Position numbers and translations under genes: made by a program | Part shown: positions 40,212 to 51,130 of the stretch, piece by piece | Numbering within the stretch: the stretch's first letter is position 1 | Layout: the number at the start of each line of letters is the position of its first letter | Source: Talinum fruticosum | Lineage: Eukaryota > Streptophyta > Magnoliopsida > Caryophyllales > Talinaceae | Reading direction: 5' to 3' | DNA length: 64,000 bases | NCBI GenBank assembly: GCA_021018815.1 | Contig: JAITYX010000129.1 | Location: 434,001-498,000, forward strand | The notes under the pieces: generated by a model | What the model was told of the DNA's origin: nothing | Database searches by the model: none | Seen by the model: the letters and a program-made list of their open reading frames with translations, nothing else

Positions 40212-41157
40212 ACCATTGCTTGGGTCTTCGTTGATAACGCAGGCATCAAGGGAGTTTTGGCCACACTCGAAATACTTGTCTGTCTCCTCGGACAGGAGTA
40301 AGACGAGAGTAAGGGAGTCGGACAAGTCAGAAATATTCGGAGGAAAAATAAGCCAAGAGATCTTTTCCGAGTCCTCGGTTTCGAGCTTAGACGTTAAATG
40401 ATCTTTTTCGAGTCCTCAACTTCGAGCTTAGACTACTTGATCATCATCTAGGCATCTTCAGCAGAGCTAGAAAAGGAAAGTTAAGGATCAGAAAGCAAAA
40501 GAATTTGGTGACAAAGACCGTAGGCTGTCACTGGACTCGAACCGTACTACTTTGTACTACCGATTCTGTGGTCCCCCTCCTTTTCTGCTGTCCTTTTCTC
40601 GCTGCAATTATTTACCTGTTGTCCTTGTTTTTATCCTTTTATTTTGCTGAATACATCACAACCATTGAATGTAAAAGGGGATTTATAACCCTTAGATTAG
40701 AGTGATGTACCCTAGCTAAGAGGCCTATAAATATACATGGGCTCTCTCTTTGTAAAGGATGATGATTTTGATATTGGCTATATGTTAAGTAAAGTTGAGC
40801 AAGTGCTCCTTTCAACCCCAAAATTCTCTTTTGCTTGTCTAATTAGTGGCATAATTAGGCTGTGTTCCGAAGAGTCCGATTATACTTAGTGTGGTGATAG
40901 CTGTATCACTAAGTGTGATTAATGCCCTAGTTTTATCCTTGGTGGTGATATCTCGTATCCTTGGATAGTTCTAGTTTATCTTGTTATTGTCCTATCGGTG
41001 CTGGTTATCTTGCTAATCATCTCCTCACGAGTGATTAGCTTAATCCTCGTTGTTTACTATTTCATTGGTCATTTCTAAGCCCATTCCGAGTCCCTCGGAA
41101 TTACATTTGGCGCACTCTGTTTTCGGGATCGGTGTAGCCCTGCGTTTTGGCACATCA
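40109..41157 (+). repeat. B1 3' LTR (Gy-1)
   Basis: 1049 bp, preceded by CTGGGGAGGA. TATAAATA at 40726-40733; array at 40839-41039. Confidence 0.94.
40839..41039 (+). other. Leader hairpin array H1-H4 in B1 3' LTR
   Basis: H1 CTAATTA / TAATTAG (40839-40858), 113 bp after the TATA box. H2 ACTTAGTG / CACTAAGT. H3 CTAG..TATCC / GGATA..CTAG. H4 41012-41039. Confidence 0.8.
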
Positions 41158-41162
41158 ATTTG

Positions 41163-42300
41163 CTTCTACTTGGTGGGAGAACCTTGTGCATAATAGAAAA
41201 CGAAAGAGGAAGTTTAAAATCAGAAGTTGGGAGAAAATGAGGTCAAAACTCAAGACTCGTTTTTACCCCCAACCGACATCCAAGACAGATTATTCTCAAC
41301 TCCACAACCTACACCAAGGCAGCATAAGTGTAGAGGAGTATACTCGTGAATTTGAAAGGCTTTTGATCAAATGTGACATTCAAGAGAATGAGGATCAAAC
41401 CATAGTGCGTTATCTTGGTCGCCTTGATCCAAAGTATGTTCAAGTAGTAGAGTTACAACAATACTCTACTTTTGATGAAGTGTGTCATTTGGCTCATAAG
41501 GTTGAGCAGCAAAAGAAGGTTCGCTTTGCCCGGAGAGAACCACCAAAATTCATCCCACAAAAGAACCCACCCTTTTATAAGGGGAGCCCGCAACCAACTC
41601 TACAAAAGAACCTAATCTCCACAAAACAGCCTACCCCTCAATCTGTCCCAAATGTGCCTAAAACTCCCTCTAATTCCAATTTCACCGGAAGGTGCTACAA
41701 GTGCTAAGGTTTGGGTCACATTGCTTCGAAATGTCCAAACAGAAGAGTGGTCACATTGGCCGAGTACCAAGAGTTGCCAAAGGAGGAAGAAGAGCTTCAA
41801 AAGGAGCTTTATCTTATGGAGGAAATGGAGGAAGTTGTAGAGGAGACGGATGAAGGAGAGCTTCTAGTTTGAGAAGGGCTTTGAGCGGTTTCAAAGACCT
41901 TAAAGAAGAGCAAAGAGAGAATATCTTCCACACTAGAGGCATAGTTCATGGCAAAGTATGTTCCATCATTGTGGATAGTGGGAGTTGCACCAACGTTGCC
42001 ACCTCAAGCATGGTGGAAAAACATGGACTTATAGCTTCGGTTCATCCTCATCCATACTACATACAATGGCTAAATCAAGGTACAGGCCTCCAAATCAATT
42101 CTAGATGTCTTATTTCCTTTAGTATTGGCAAGAATTATCATGATGAGCTATGGTGTGATATTCTTCCAACGGATGCTTGTCATGTGTTGCTTGGGAGACC
42201 TTGGTTGTTTGATAGGAGAGTGATGCATGATGGGTTCTTGAACACTTACACTTTTACCAAGGTTGGAAAGAAAATCACCTTAGCCCCCTAACCCTAAGCC
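41163..42300 (+). pseudogene. Gy-2 C3: gag C-half, knuckle, protease (few breaks)
   Basis: ASTWWENLVHNRKRKRKFKI, SVEEYTREFERLLIKCDIQE, VVELQQYSTFDEVCHLAHKV. The knuckle CYKC-stop-GLGHIASKC carries a TAA (41692-41737). Protease ENIFHTRGIVHGKVCSIIVD with DSG at 41974-41982, then DACHVLLGRPWLFDRRVMHD. Stops at the knuckle and near 41871. Confidence 0.88.
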
Positions 42301-43390
42301 AACTCACAAAGACTAAGCCACAAATGAGCCCCAACCAAACCGACCTCCTCCTCACTTTAGGAGAGTCATTTCTCAAATCAAAACAACATGAGTTTAGGCC
42401 TATACAAGGGTTGATTGTACTAGCTTCGAATAAGGCTAAAAGTCCATCCCCAATCCTGCACCCCCTAGCCCAACCCTTGCTGTCCTGCTTTGCTCATGTA
42501 TTCCCCGAAGAAATACCCCTCGACCTACCTCCACAAAGAACCATTCAATACCACATTGATCTAATCCCGGGTCCATCCTCCCCAACAAACCTGCATAGCG
42601 AATGAACCCCAAGCATGCAATGGAGATTCAAAGACAAGTTGATGAACTAATGGCTAAAGGGCTTGTGAGAGAAAGTAGAAGTCCATGTGCTGTCCCAACT
42701 CTTTTAGTTCAATATCCCGGGCTCCATGAGAATGTGTGTGGACAGCCGAGCTATAAACAAAATAACCATCAAGTATAGACATACAATCCTAAGACTTGAG
42801 GATATGCTTGATGAGCTCCATGTGTCACAAGTGTTTTCAAAGGTGGACTTAAGGAGTGGATATTATCAAATCAGAATCCGTGAAGGAGATGAGTGGAAAA
42901 CTACATTCAATATCAAGGGAGGATTGTATGAGTGGCTTGTAATGCCATTCAGCTTGTCAAATGCCCCTAGCAGTTTCATGAGGCTCATGAACCAAGTGTT
43001 TAGGCCTTTTCTTAGCAAGTTCATGGTGGTATATTTTGATGATATCTTGGTGTATAGCAAGAGTGAAGAAGAACATCTAAGTCACCTCACACAAGTTCTT
43101 GAGTTGTTGGAACGAGAGCAGCTATATGGCAATTTACAAAAGTATACCTTCTTCACTTCGGAGGTAACTTTTCTTGGCTACATAGTCTCGGCCCAAGGCG
43201 TGAAGTTAGATGAAAGCAAGGTGGAAGCCATAAGATCTTGGCCTATTCCAATGAGTATTCATGATTTTCGAAGCTTCCATGGTTTGGCCTCTTTCTATAG
43301 GAGGTTCATCAAGGATTTTAGCACCATCACAGCCCCCATGACTGAAGTGCGAAAAGGAAGTTCATTCAAGTGGAATTCTAAGGCTCAAGA
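42301..43390 (+). pseudogene. Gy-2 C3: PR-RT linker and reverse transcriptase
   Basis: [20 protein letters not shown] lead-in, then [64 protein letters not shown] at 43032-43043 and [20 protein letters not shown]. The 42726-43390 part is open. A small rearrangement (AATATCCCGGGCTCC) near 42710 replaces PKKDGS. Confidence 0.88.
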
Positions 43391-44333
43391 TGATGGATAG
43401 CCAAGCAAGAAACCGTGAGTGGCGAGGATGTTTTTGAATGGTAGGGAAAAGGAGTGATTGAATGAGTGCTAAAAGATGTCTTTGACAAAGATAGAACCAA
43501 GTTCCTTATGGATATAGACACACCACCATAAGAACCTTGAGGCACCGAAGGCTAAACCAGATATAGATAACACCACTAGCTAAGCCTTTGGACTCAATCA
43601 AGCACCACTAAGCATGCCAAGCTTAGATAAAGCAATTGAGAAATTAAGAGGGAAGAGCATTAAGCTTGCTTGGTTTTCATTCAATATCCAAGTTATCTTC
43701 ACATAACCGATTACATGTAGTATATGTAATGCTCAAAAATTAAAGCTTAGCATAATCTAAAGGCTAAGAGTGTATGTACAAGATCAAAGGTCAAGATCAC
43801 ACTATAGCTAACCCCTTCTCCAAGCTAGTTATGGGAACATGTGGTCTGAAATGAATAGTGAATTCCAGCCAAGCATTTGCTTTCCCCTTGTGTAAGCTTG
43901 GTTTTCGTTGGTCCAACACATGATTCCTCCCACTAAAGGTAATGCTCTTTGACTTCTCTAGAACCTTCTTCGTGTTAGCAATGCATTTTCTCCCCTTGGT
44001 GAATTATTTTGATGATTTGAGTAAGGACTTTTTGGTCATTGAAGTCAACCGGACAGATTGCTCCTAAAATGCCCGGTTTAGGCTTTGAGGCATTTTGGAC
44101 CTTCTTTGCTGCTTATTTTTGTCTCGGCTTCTAAGCATTAATTATTTATGTACTAATTGTCATGAAAGGACAATTATCATGACCCTCCAAGCTCTAGTTC
44201 AGCTTGCACTACTTGGACCAGAATAGTAGTCTTTGGTGCCCAAAGTTGATCTCCACACAAGTTGATCTCCTCTTGTAACTTTGTTAATAGTCCATGACCT
44301 TTGGTACCTTGGCTTGGATGGAAACCTCCATCA
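43391..44333 (-). mobile_element. Solo Gy-2 LTR (minus) with TSD CAAGA
   Basis: The plus strand reads TGATGGATAGCC ... CTCCATCA. TSD CAAGA (43386-43390, 44334-44338). It splits the RT / RNase H junction of C3. Array 43497-43640: H3 CTTATG / CATAAG. Confidence 0.92.
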
Positions 44334-44338
44334 CAAGA

Positions 44339-44447
44339 GGCGTCCGAGGCAATCAAGCTCAAGCTTACTCAAGCCCTGGTTCAGGCTCTACCATGTTTTG
44401 ACAAAGTCTTTGACGTTGAGTGTGATGCCTCTGGAGTTGGCATTGGT
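44339..44447 (+). pseudogene. Gy-2 C3: start of RNase H
   Basis: [20 protein letters not shown] and [14 protein letters not shown], in phase with 43390 across the solo LTR. Cut at 44447 by the C4 LTR; the rest of C3 is not in the window. Confidence 0.86.
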
Positions 44448-45384
44448 TGATGGAGGTTTCCAACCAAACCAAGCTACCAAAGGTCATGGACTGTTAGCAA
44501 AGTTACAAGGAGAGATAAACTTGTGTGGAGATCAACTTTGGGCACCAAAGACCACTATTTTAGTCCGAGTGATACAAGCTGAACTAGAGCTTAGAGGGCC
44601 GTGAGAATCGTCCTTTCATGACAATTGGTACATAAATAATTGATGCTTAAGAAGTTGAAGCAAAATAATCAGCAAGGTGGTCCAAAAACACCTAAAGCCT
44701 AAACCGGGCGTTTTGAGCACAATCTGTCTATTTGACTTCTAGACCAAAGGGCCCATGCTCGGTTTTCCTAATGAGTCACTTAGGAGAAACGTGCATTACT
44801 AGCATTGAAGAAGATTCTAGAGGAATCAAAGAGCACTACCACTAGTGGGAATAATCATGTGTTGGACCAACCAAAATCAAGCTTGCATAAGGAGAAAACG
44901 AATGCTTGGCCGAAATTCACTATTCATTTTAGGCCACATGTTCCTAAAACTAGCTTGGAAAAAGGTTGGCTATGGTGTAATCTTGGCCTTTGATCTTGTA
45001 CATACACTCTTAGCCTTTAGATTATGCTTAGCTTTAATCTTTGAGCATTACAAATACTCCATGTATTCGGTTATGTAAATCGGTTTTGGGTATTGAATGA
45101 AAACCGAGCAAGTTAATGCTCTTCCCCTTAAATTCTCAATTGCTATATCTAAGCGTGGCATGCTTAGTAGTGCTCGGTTGAGTCCAAGGTTTTAGCTAGT
45201 GGTGATTATCTCGTATCTAGCTTAGCCTTCGGTGCCTCAAGACTCTTAAGGTGGTGATTCTGTATCCTTAAGGGTCTTGGTCTTATCCTTGCTGGCTCAT
45301 TTATTTAGCACTCATCAACCTCTCCTTTTCCCACCGCTCACAAAACTCCCTCTCCCCTCTCGGCCTCTTACTTAGCTATCCATC
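44448..45384 (+). repeat. Gy-2 C4 5' LTR
   Basis: TGATGGAGGTTTCC start, ATCCATCA end, 937 bp. It begins with the coding tail KGHGLLAKLQGEINLCGDQL ... QAELELRGP (stop at about 44604). The U3 hairpin GCCTAAA..TTTTGAGC is weakened here. Array 45149-45279. Confidence 0.88.
45149..45279 (+). other. Leader hairpin array in C4 LTR, longest H3
   Basis: H1 CTAAGC, GTGGCAT, GCTTAG (45149-45167). H2 AAGG..AGCTAG / CTAGCT..CCTT (45186-45229). H3 CAAGACTCTTAAG / CTTAAGGGTCTTG, 13 pairs with one G-U (45238-45279). Confidence 0.85.
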
Positions 45385-45389
45385 ATCTT

Positions 45390-45460
45390 TGGTATCGAGC
45401 AAGCTGCGCTCTCTCGGACGAGTTGTTACCATTTCCTAAACACATCCCTAAAACCCTTAG
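45390..45460 (+). other. C4 primer-binding site and leader stub
   Basis: PBS TGGTATCGAGC (45390-45400), then 60 bp of leader ending CTTAG, where the C5 LTR starts. The remainder of C4 is not seen. Confidence 0.75.
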
Positions 45461-46402
45461 TGATGGAGATTCCCATGCAAGCCGAAATACCAAGAGCCAT
45501 GGACTATTGACAATGTTATGAGAGGAACTAAACTTGTATGGAGATCAACTTTGGGCGCCTAAGACTACTATTCTGGTCGGACTTATGCAAGCTGAACTAG
45601 AGCTTGGAGAGTGGTGAAGATTGTCCTTTTGTGACAATTGATACATAAATAATTCGTGTTTAGGAGCTAAGGCAAAAACAAGCAACAAAGGAGGTCCAAA
45701 ACACTTAAAAGCCTAAACCGGGCATTTTAGGCACAACCTGTCCGGTTAACATCAATAACCGAAAGGTCCATGCTCGGGTCATCCAAATGAGTCATCAAAG
45801 TGAGGAAAGCATTGCTAACATGAAGAAGGTTCTAGAGAAGTCAAGGAGCACTACCTTTAGTGGGAAGAGTCATGTGTTGGACCAACCATAATCAAACTTG
45901 TACTAGGGAAAACAAATGCTTGGCCGAATTCACTACTCATTTCAGGCCACATGTTCCCAAAACTAGCTTGGAAAAGGGGTTAGCTACAGTGTAATCTTGG
46001 CATTTGATCTTGTAAAAACACTCTTAGCCTTTAGATTATAATTAGCTTTAATCTTTTGAGCATTACAAATATCCTATGTATTTTGTTATGTAAAAACAAC
46101 TTTGATATTGAATGAAAACCGAGCAAGTGAATGCTCTTCCCCTTGAATTCTCAATTGCTATATCTAACCTTGGCATGCTTAGTGGTGCTCGATTGAGTCC
46201 GAAAGCCTGGCTAGTGGTGTCATCTATATCTAGCTTTAGTCTTTTGGTGCCTTAAGATTCTTATGGTGGTGTGACTTTATCCATAAGGAACTTGGTTCTA
46301 TCTTTGTCAAATATATCATTTTAGCACTCGTTCATCCCGTACCTCTTCTCAACCTTCACAAACTTCCCTTCAACCTTCAGCTTCTTGCTTAGCTATACAT
46401 CA
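45461..46402 (+). repeat. Gy-2 C5 5' LTR
   Basis: TGATGGAGATTCC start, TATACATCA end, 942 bp. It sits in the C4 leader. U3 hairpin GCCTAAA / TTTAGGC near 45709. Array 46164-46293. Confidence 0.9.
46164..46293 (+). other. Leader hairpin array in C5 LTR
   Basis: H1 CTAA..TTAG with loop CCTTGGCATGC. H2 GCTAG / CTAGC. H3 CTTATG / CATAAG, against CTTAAG / CTTAAG in C4: a compensated change. Confidence 0.78.
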
Positions 46403-46406
46403 TCTT

Positions 46407-46418
46407 TGGTATCGGAGC
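46407..46418 (+). other. C5 primer-binding site
   Basis: TGGTATCGGAGC, one base different from the canonical site. Confidence 0.82.
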
Positions 46419-46520
46419 AAGTTATGCCCTCCTGGTGGAGTTGCTCCCAATCCCTAAACACATCCCAAAAACCCTTAGCTACAAAATAGCCGGAAACCCA
46501 CAAAAATCCCGGTTCTCAAC

Positions 46521-47119
46521 ATGAGTGCTAGTATGACTTTGGAAGAAAGGTTTGAGATGTTGATGAAAGAAACCAGTGAGCTTCGAAGCCAGAATGAATA
46601 CTTATGGAAACAACTTGGACAATCCATGAGAGATAGGCGAGAACAATTGAGAAGCGCAACCCCTTCCTCTCAGCCTACTCATAGTTCCAACGAAGAGGAT
46701 GAAGAAGATAACCCATTTGCTTCTTCAGATGAGCCTAATGAGAGGAGATCAAGGCGATGTTCTAGGTGTGCAAAACATCATTCCCATGAATTCAAAGTGG
46801 AAATTCCGGAGTTTGAAGGCCGCCTAAACCTGAATGAGTTCTTAGATTGGCTAAGACCCGTGGAGAGAATATTTGACTACAAGGATGTGTCCGAGGAGAA
46901 GAAAGTTAAGCTTGTTGCTCTTAAGCTTAGAGGCTTTGCCTCAACATGGTGGTAAATCTTAGTGCACAAACGAATAAGAGAAAGAAAGTCCAAAATCCAA
47001 AGTTAGGACAAAATTAGGTCAAAACTCAAGGCTCGTTTCTTTCCCCAACCTACATCCAAGATAGTTATTCCCAACTACATAATCTATAACAAGGAAGTAT
47101 GAGTGTGGAGGAGTACACT
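46521..47119 (+). pseudogene. Gy-2 C5: gag N-half
   Basis: MSASMTLEERFEMLMKETSE, EYLWKQLGQSMRDRREQLRS, EEDEEDNPFASSDEPNERRS, VEIPEFEGRLNLNEFLDWLR, LKLRGFASTWW, then a TAA where the family has Glu (46953-46955). Interrupted at 47119 by a solo LTR. Confidence 0.88.
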
Positions 47120-48373
47120 TGATGGAGAGTGAGCTGCCTTAGAATATGAGCTGAAAGATATTCATCTAGAAGAGCCAAGCATGCTTAAGGATCAACCGGA
47201 ATACTTGAAATTCTTAAATTCACTAGCATGGTGCAAGTTGATCCCGGAAGTGTGAAGCCAAGGATATCATTTTCTATGATCTTATATGTTCATAAATAAT
47301 TATCTATCTAAGGAGTTAAGTAGGATAAATCATGAAGTGTGAAGCTAGGCGCATAAATCCTTCCATGTTAAAGCAAGATGAGTCCGGCTATGTCACCCGA
47401 GAGGTGTTACAAGTGCTGCCAATTTTTAAGTCCCTTGAACATAAATAATGAAGGGTCGGTCCAAGGGTCCGAAAGGCTTATGTTAAGCACTTAAAGGATC
47501 ATCCAATGAAGCCTAATGAGGAGCATTTTAGAAGCACTAACTATTGTGGATGGAAGAGGGTTGTTAGAGGAAGAAGCTTGGAAAAGGGAAAAGAGCTTCG
47601 GCCACATGTTCCCAATTTCACAAATAATTGGCCGAATTCGTCCTAGCTTAACTTGGAGGAGAGGAAAGAATCTTTGCAAATTTTATTTTATTTTTCAGCT
47701 TTGTAAAGTGCTATTTTAAGGCACTATAAATTCAGCATGCACACATCATGTAAATCAACCTTGATTTTTATATGAATGACAAACTTGAGCTGGATTGCTC
47801 TTCCCTTTTGAATCTCAATTGCTGTATCCAAGTTGGCTACTTAGTGGTGTTCATTGAGTCTTCAAAACCTATCGGTGGTGTTTCTGTATCCGGCAAGGCG
47901 AGAGGTGCCCCTTGGTTGCTTCTAGGTGGTGTTTCGTATCCTAGAGATAGCCCCGGTTTTATCCTTTCACTTCCCATTTCCATAACTCACAAACCGCTCA
48001 TCCATTTCACTCCAAACTCTGTCCACCTCCAGCCCAGTGAGTCCACTTCATTCCCCCAAAACTCGCCTCCATCCAAGCAGTACCCGACCCCTACCTCTGA
48101 TACAAACAAAGGATATCACCACTGGACAGTCAGCCCAGAACCACGACTTTCAGCCCTTTGATCAAGGTGTTCCCGGCAATCAAAAAATCCCAAAAAATAC
48201 CAGAGCTTCTTCAATCAGTTGAGAAGCTCCATACCAAATTTCAGCTTCAAATTCATCCGTTTGCCCCTCCTTTCACTCAATCTCCCAAGATCACTACCAC
48301 GGACCTGCATTCTGTCCGGGTGCTTTGCTTACGGTTTTGACTTCCCTTTTGCTTCCGTCCTCACTACACATCA
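47120..48373 (+). mobile_element. Solo NA-D LTR with TSD ACACT
   Basis: TGATGGAGAGTGAGC start, CACTACACATCA end. TSD ACACT (47115-47119, 48374-48378). Array 47828-47955: H3 TCTAGG / CCTAGA as in D1. It splits the EYTREF motif of C5 gag. Confidence 0.92.
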
Positions 48374-48378
48374 ACACT

Positions 48379-49845
48379 CGTGAGTTTTGAGAAGTTACTC
48401 ATTAAGTGTGATATCAAAGAAAATGAGGATCAAACAATAGTGAGGGATCTCGAGAGGTTTAGATGTAAAATATGCTCAAGTGGTGGAATTACAACAATTG
48501 TCTACTTTTGACGAGGTGTGTCACTTGGCACATAAAGTTGAGCAACAAAAGAAACACTTGTTTTGTCAAGAAAGATATACCCAAAAGCTTCCCACAAAAG
48601 AGACCACCCTTTTACAAGGGAGTTCCCAACCAATCCCACAAAAAGCCCTTAACTCCACAAAACAGCCTATGCCCATTTCTACCCCAAATCTGCCCAAACC
48701 CGTTCCTAACTCCAACAACCCACGGAGGTGTTTCAAGTGTCATGGTTTAGGACACATTGCTTTGGAGTGTCCAAACCGAAGGGTAGTGACTTTGGTGGAA
48801 TTTCAAGAACAATACATAGAGGAGGAAGAGCCCGAGAGGGAGCTCTACTTGGTGGATGAAATGGAGGAAGTAGTTGAGGAGGCGGATGAAGGAGAACTTT
48901 TTGTCTTAAGACGAGCTTTGAGCAGATTCAAGGAGTCCAAAGAGGAGCAATGTGAGAACATATTTCACACTAGAGGCACGGTGCAAGGTAAGGTTTGCTT
49001 TATTATTGTGGATGGTGGAAGTTATATAAATGTAGCCGCTTAAACCATGGTGGAAAAGCTTGGACTCATTGCTTCAGTTCATCCTCACCCCTACAACATT
49101 CAATGGCTAAACCAAGGTCAAGGCCTCCAAGTTAATTCTAGATGTCTCATTTCATTTAGTATTGGCAAGAATTATCATGATGAGTTGTGGTGTGATATTA
49201 TTTCTATGTATGCTTGTCATTTGTTGCTTGGGAGACCTTGGTTATTTGATAGAAGAGTTATGCATGATGGGTTCATGAACACTTATACTTTCACGAAGGG
49301 TGGGGAAAAAATCACCTTAGCCCCTCTATCCCCAAGCCAACTCACAAAAACAAAGCCACAAAAAAACCCCATTCAAACCAATCTCCTTCTTATTGTGGGA
49401 GAATCATTTCTCAAAGCAAAGCAACATGAGTTTAGACCCATGCAAGAGCTCATCCTTCTAACCCCAAATGAACCCGAAAGCCTACCTCAAAACCTACATC
49501 CTCTAGCCGTAGACCTACTGTCTCGATTTTCTTACTCCCACAAAGAACCATCCAGCATCACATAGACCTTATCCCGGGAGCCACTTTGCCCAACAAACCT
49601 TCATATAGGATGAATCCTAAAGATGCTCAAGAAGTCCAAGGGCAGGTTGATGAGTTTGTGGCTAAAGGCTTGGTAAGAGAAAGTAGGAGTCCATGTGTCT
49701 GTGCCTACTCTTTTGGTGCCAAAGAAGGACGGATCCATGAGGATGTGTGTGGACAGTTGTGCTATAAACATGATTGCTATCAAGTATAGGCATCCCACAC
49801 CTAGACTTGAGGATATATGCTTGATGAACTCCATGGCTCACAAGT
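48379..49845 (+). pseudogene. Gy-2 C5: gag end, zinc knuckle, protease, RT start
   Basis: Knuckle CFKCHGLGHIALEC intact at 48729-48770. EEADEGELFVLRRALSRFKE, GKVCFIIVDGGSYINVAA (protease DGG, but the usual Cys is Tyr), a TAA at 49041, then VEKLGLIASVHPHPYNIQWL and HLLLGRPWLFDRRVMHDG. RT begins [12 protein letters not shown]. Shifts near 49565 and 49700. Confidence 0.87.
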
Positions 49846-51125
49846 TGATGGAGAGTGGACAGCCTTATGTTTTGAGCTAAATGATATTTATCTTAAGGAG
49901 CCATGTATGTGCAAGGTGCAACCAGAAATGCTTGCATATTCTATGTTCAAGGGAAAAACTCAAGGCTCAACCGAATAATGTTAGTAGACCCTGGAGGGTG
50001 ATCAAATTCACAACATGGAGTTTTCATAATTTGTTCATAAATAAATATCATTTTGCATTAGTTGAGAAGGTTAGTGAAAGTAGCCACCTAAAATCTCCAT
50101 GGTCAAGCAAGAAGGTTTGTTCTAGTCAAGACCGGAAATGTTGCTATGTTATGCTCAAGGTACATAAATAAGTTGGTGCTTACTATGGTCGGTCCATATT
50201 TACTAATGGGAGACCTTGGCCGAATGATGGACAACAAAGGAAGATGATGACAAAAGCATTCTAGAAGCATCAAGAATCAAGGAGCTTGGAGAAGGGGAAA
50301 ACAAGCCTTAGCCACATGTTCCCAATTTTGGAATACTTGGCTAGAATTCACCCTAGCTTGGCTTGGAGAAAGGGAAAGGAATATTGTTAGTTAGCATTTT
50401 ATTTTTGCATTATTTTCAGCTTGAATTCTGCTTGCATTCGGTTATGTAAATGCCATAGCAAGGCATTATAAATTCAGCTCTTGTGCTTCCTTGTAAATAA
50501 CTTTTGATGAATATATGAATTTGAGCTTTGCTCTTGTGAGATGGATTTCTCAACCCTTTAAATCCTCATTGCTGTATCCGAGCCTTGGCAAGCTTGGTGG
50601 TGTCCTTTGAGTCTCTTAAGCCCCGGTGGTGTTTCTGTATCCGGACCGTTTAAGAGTGCCCCTTGATTCAGCTTGGTGGTGTTTCTGTATCCAAGCCAGA
50701 ATCCAGGTTCTATCCAGCGACTTCCATCAACCATATCTCCCAATCCACGAATCATCTCTTTCCCAAATTTCACACACTTCATATTACATGAGTTGAGTCC
50801 ATTCCCTCCAAATCTCAGCTCAATCCAAGAAGAACTCCACCCCCAGCACCAAAAACAAACAAAGAACCTCATTCTGGACAGCCACCCAGTGAGGCTTTCT
50901 GTTTGCGTTTGGCTCAAGGTGATCCCGACCTTGGATGCTGCCCAAATTTTACCACAACCTTTCCCAACCAGTTAACTACCTCTCCACCAAATTTCGTCCA
51001 AAACCAAGACCATTTACCCCTCCTTTCACCCTTTTCCCCAGAACCGCACCTGCAGGTCCTATTCTGGCCAGCTTGGTTTTCTTGCGGTTTTGCTTCCTTT
51101 TGCTTCCGCCTCCCACTACACATCA
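49846..51125 (+). mobile_element. Solo NA-D LTR with TSD CAAGT
   Basis: TGATGGAGAGTGGACAGC start, CACTACACATCA end, 1280 bp. TSD CAAGT (49841-49845, 51126-51130). It splits RT of C5 between the words CATGGCTCA and ATTCTCCAAGG. Confidence 0.93.
50578..50703 (+). other. Leader hairpin array (solo LTR 49846-51125)
   Basis: H1 CCGAGC / GCTTGG. H2 CTCTTAA / TTAAGAG with CCGG / CCGG (50613-50656). H3 GATTC..CTTGG / CCAAG..GAATC. Confidence 0.82.
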
Positions 51126-51130
51126 CAAGT

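Larger units (their letters stand above)
28641..41157 (+). mobile_element. Gy-1 element B1, complete but inactive, carrying two insertions
   Basis: LTRs 28641-29687 and 40109-41157, perfect TSD ATTTG (28636-28640, 41158-41162). Gene order gag, zinc knuckle, protease, RT, RNase H, integrase marks it as Ty3/gypsy. It holds solo LTR 33306-34567 and element A2 34770-39450; without them it would be about 6.6 kb. All domains are frameshifted. Confidence 0.95.

Noticed and set aside
43391..46402. 43391-46402 as one Gy-2 element with three LTRs
   Set aside because: The first LTR is in opposite orientation with its own TSD CAAGA; it is separate from the C4 and C5 LTRs.
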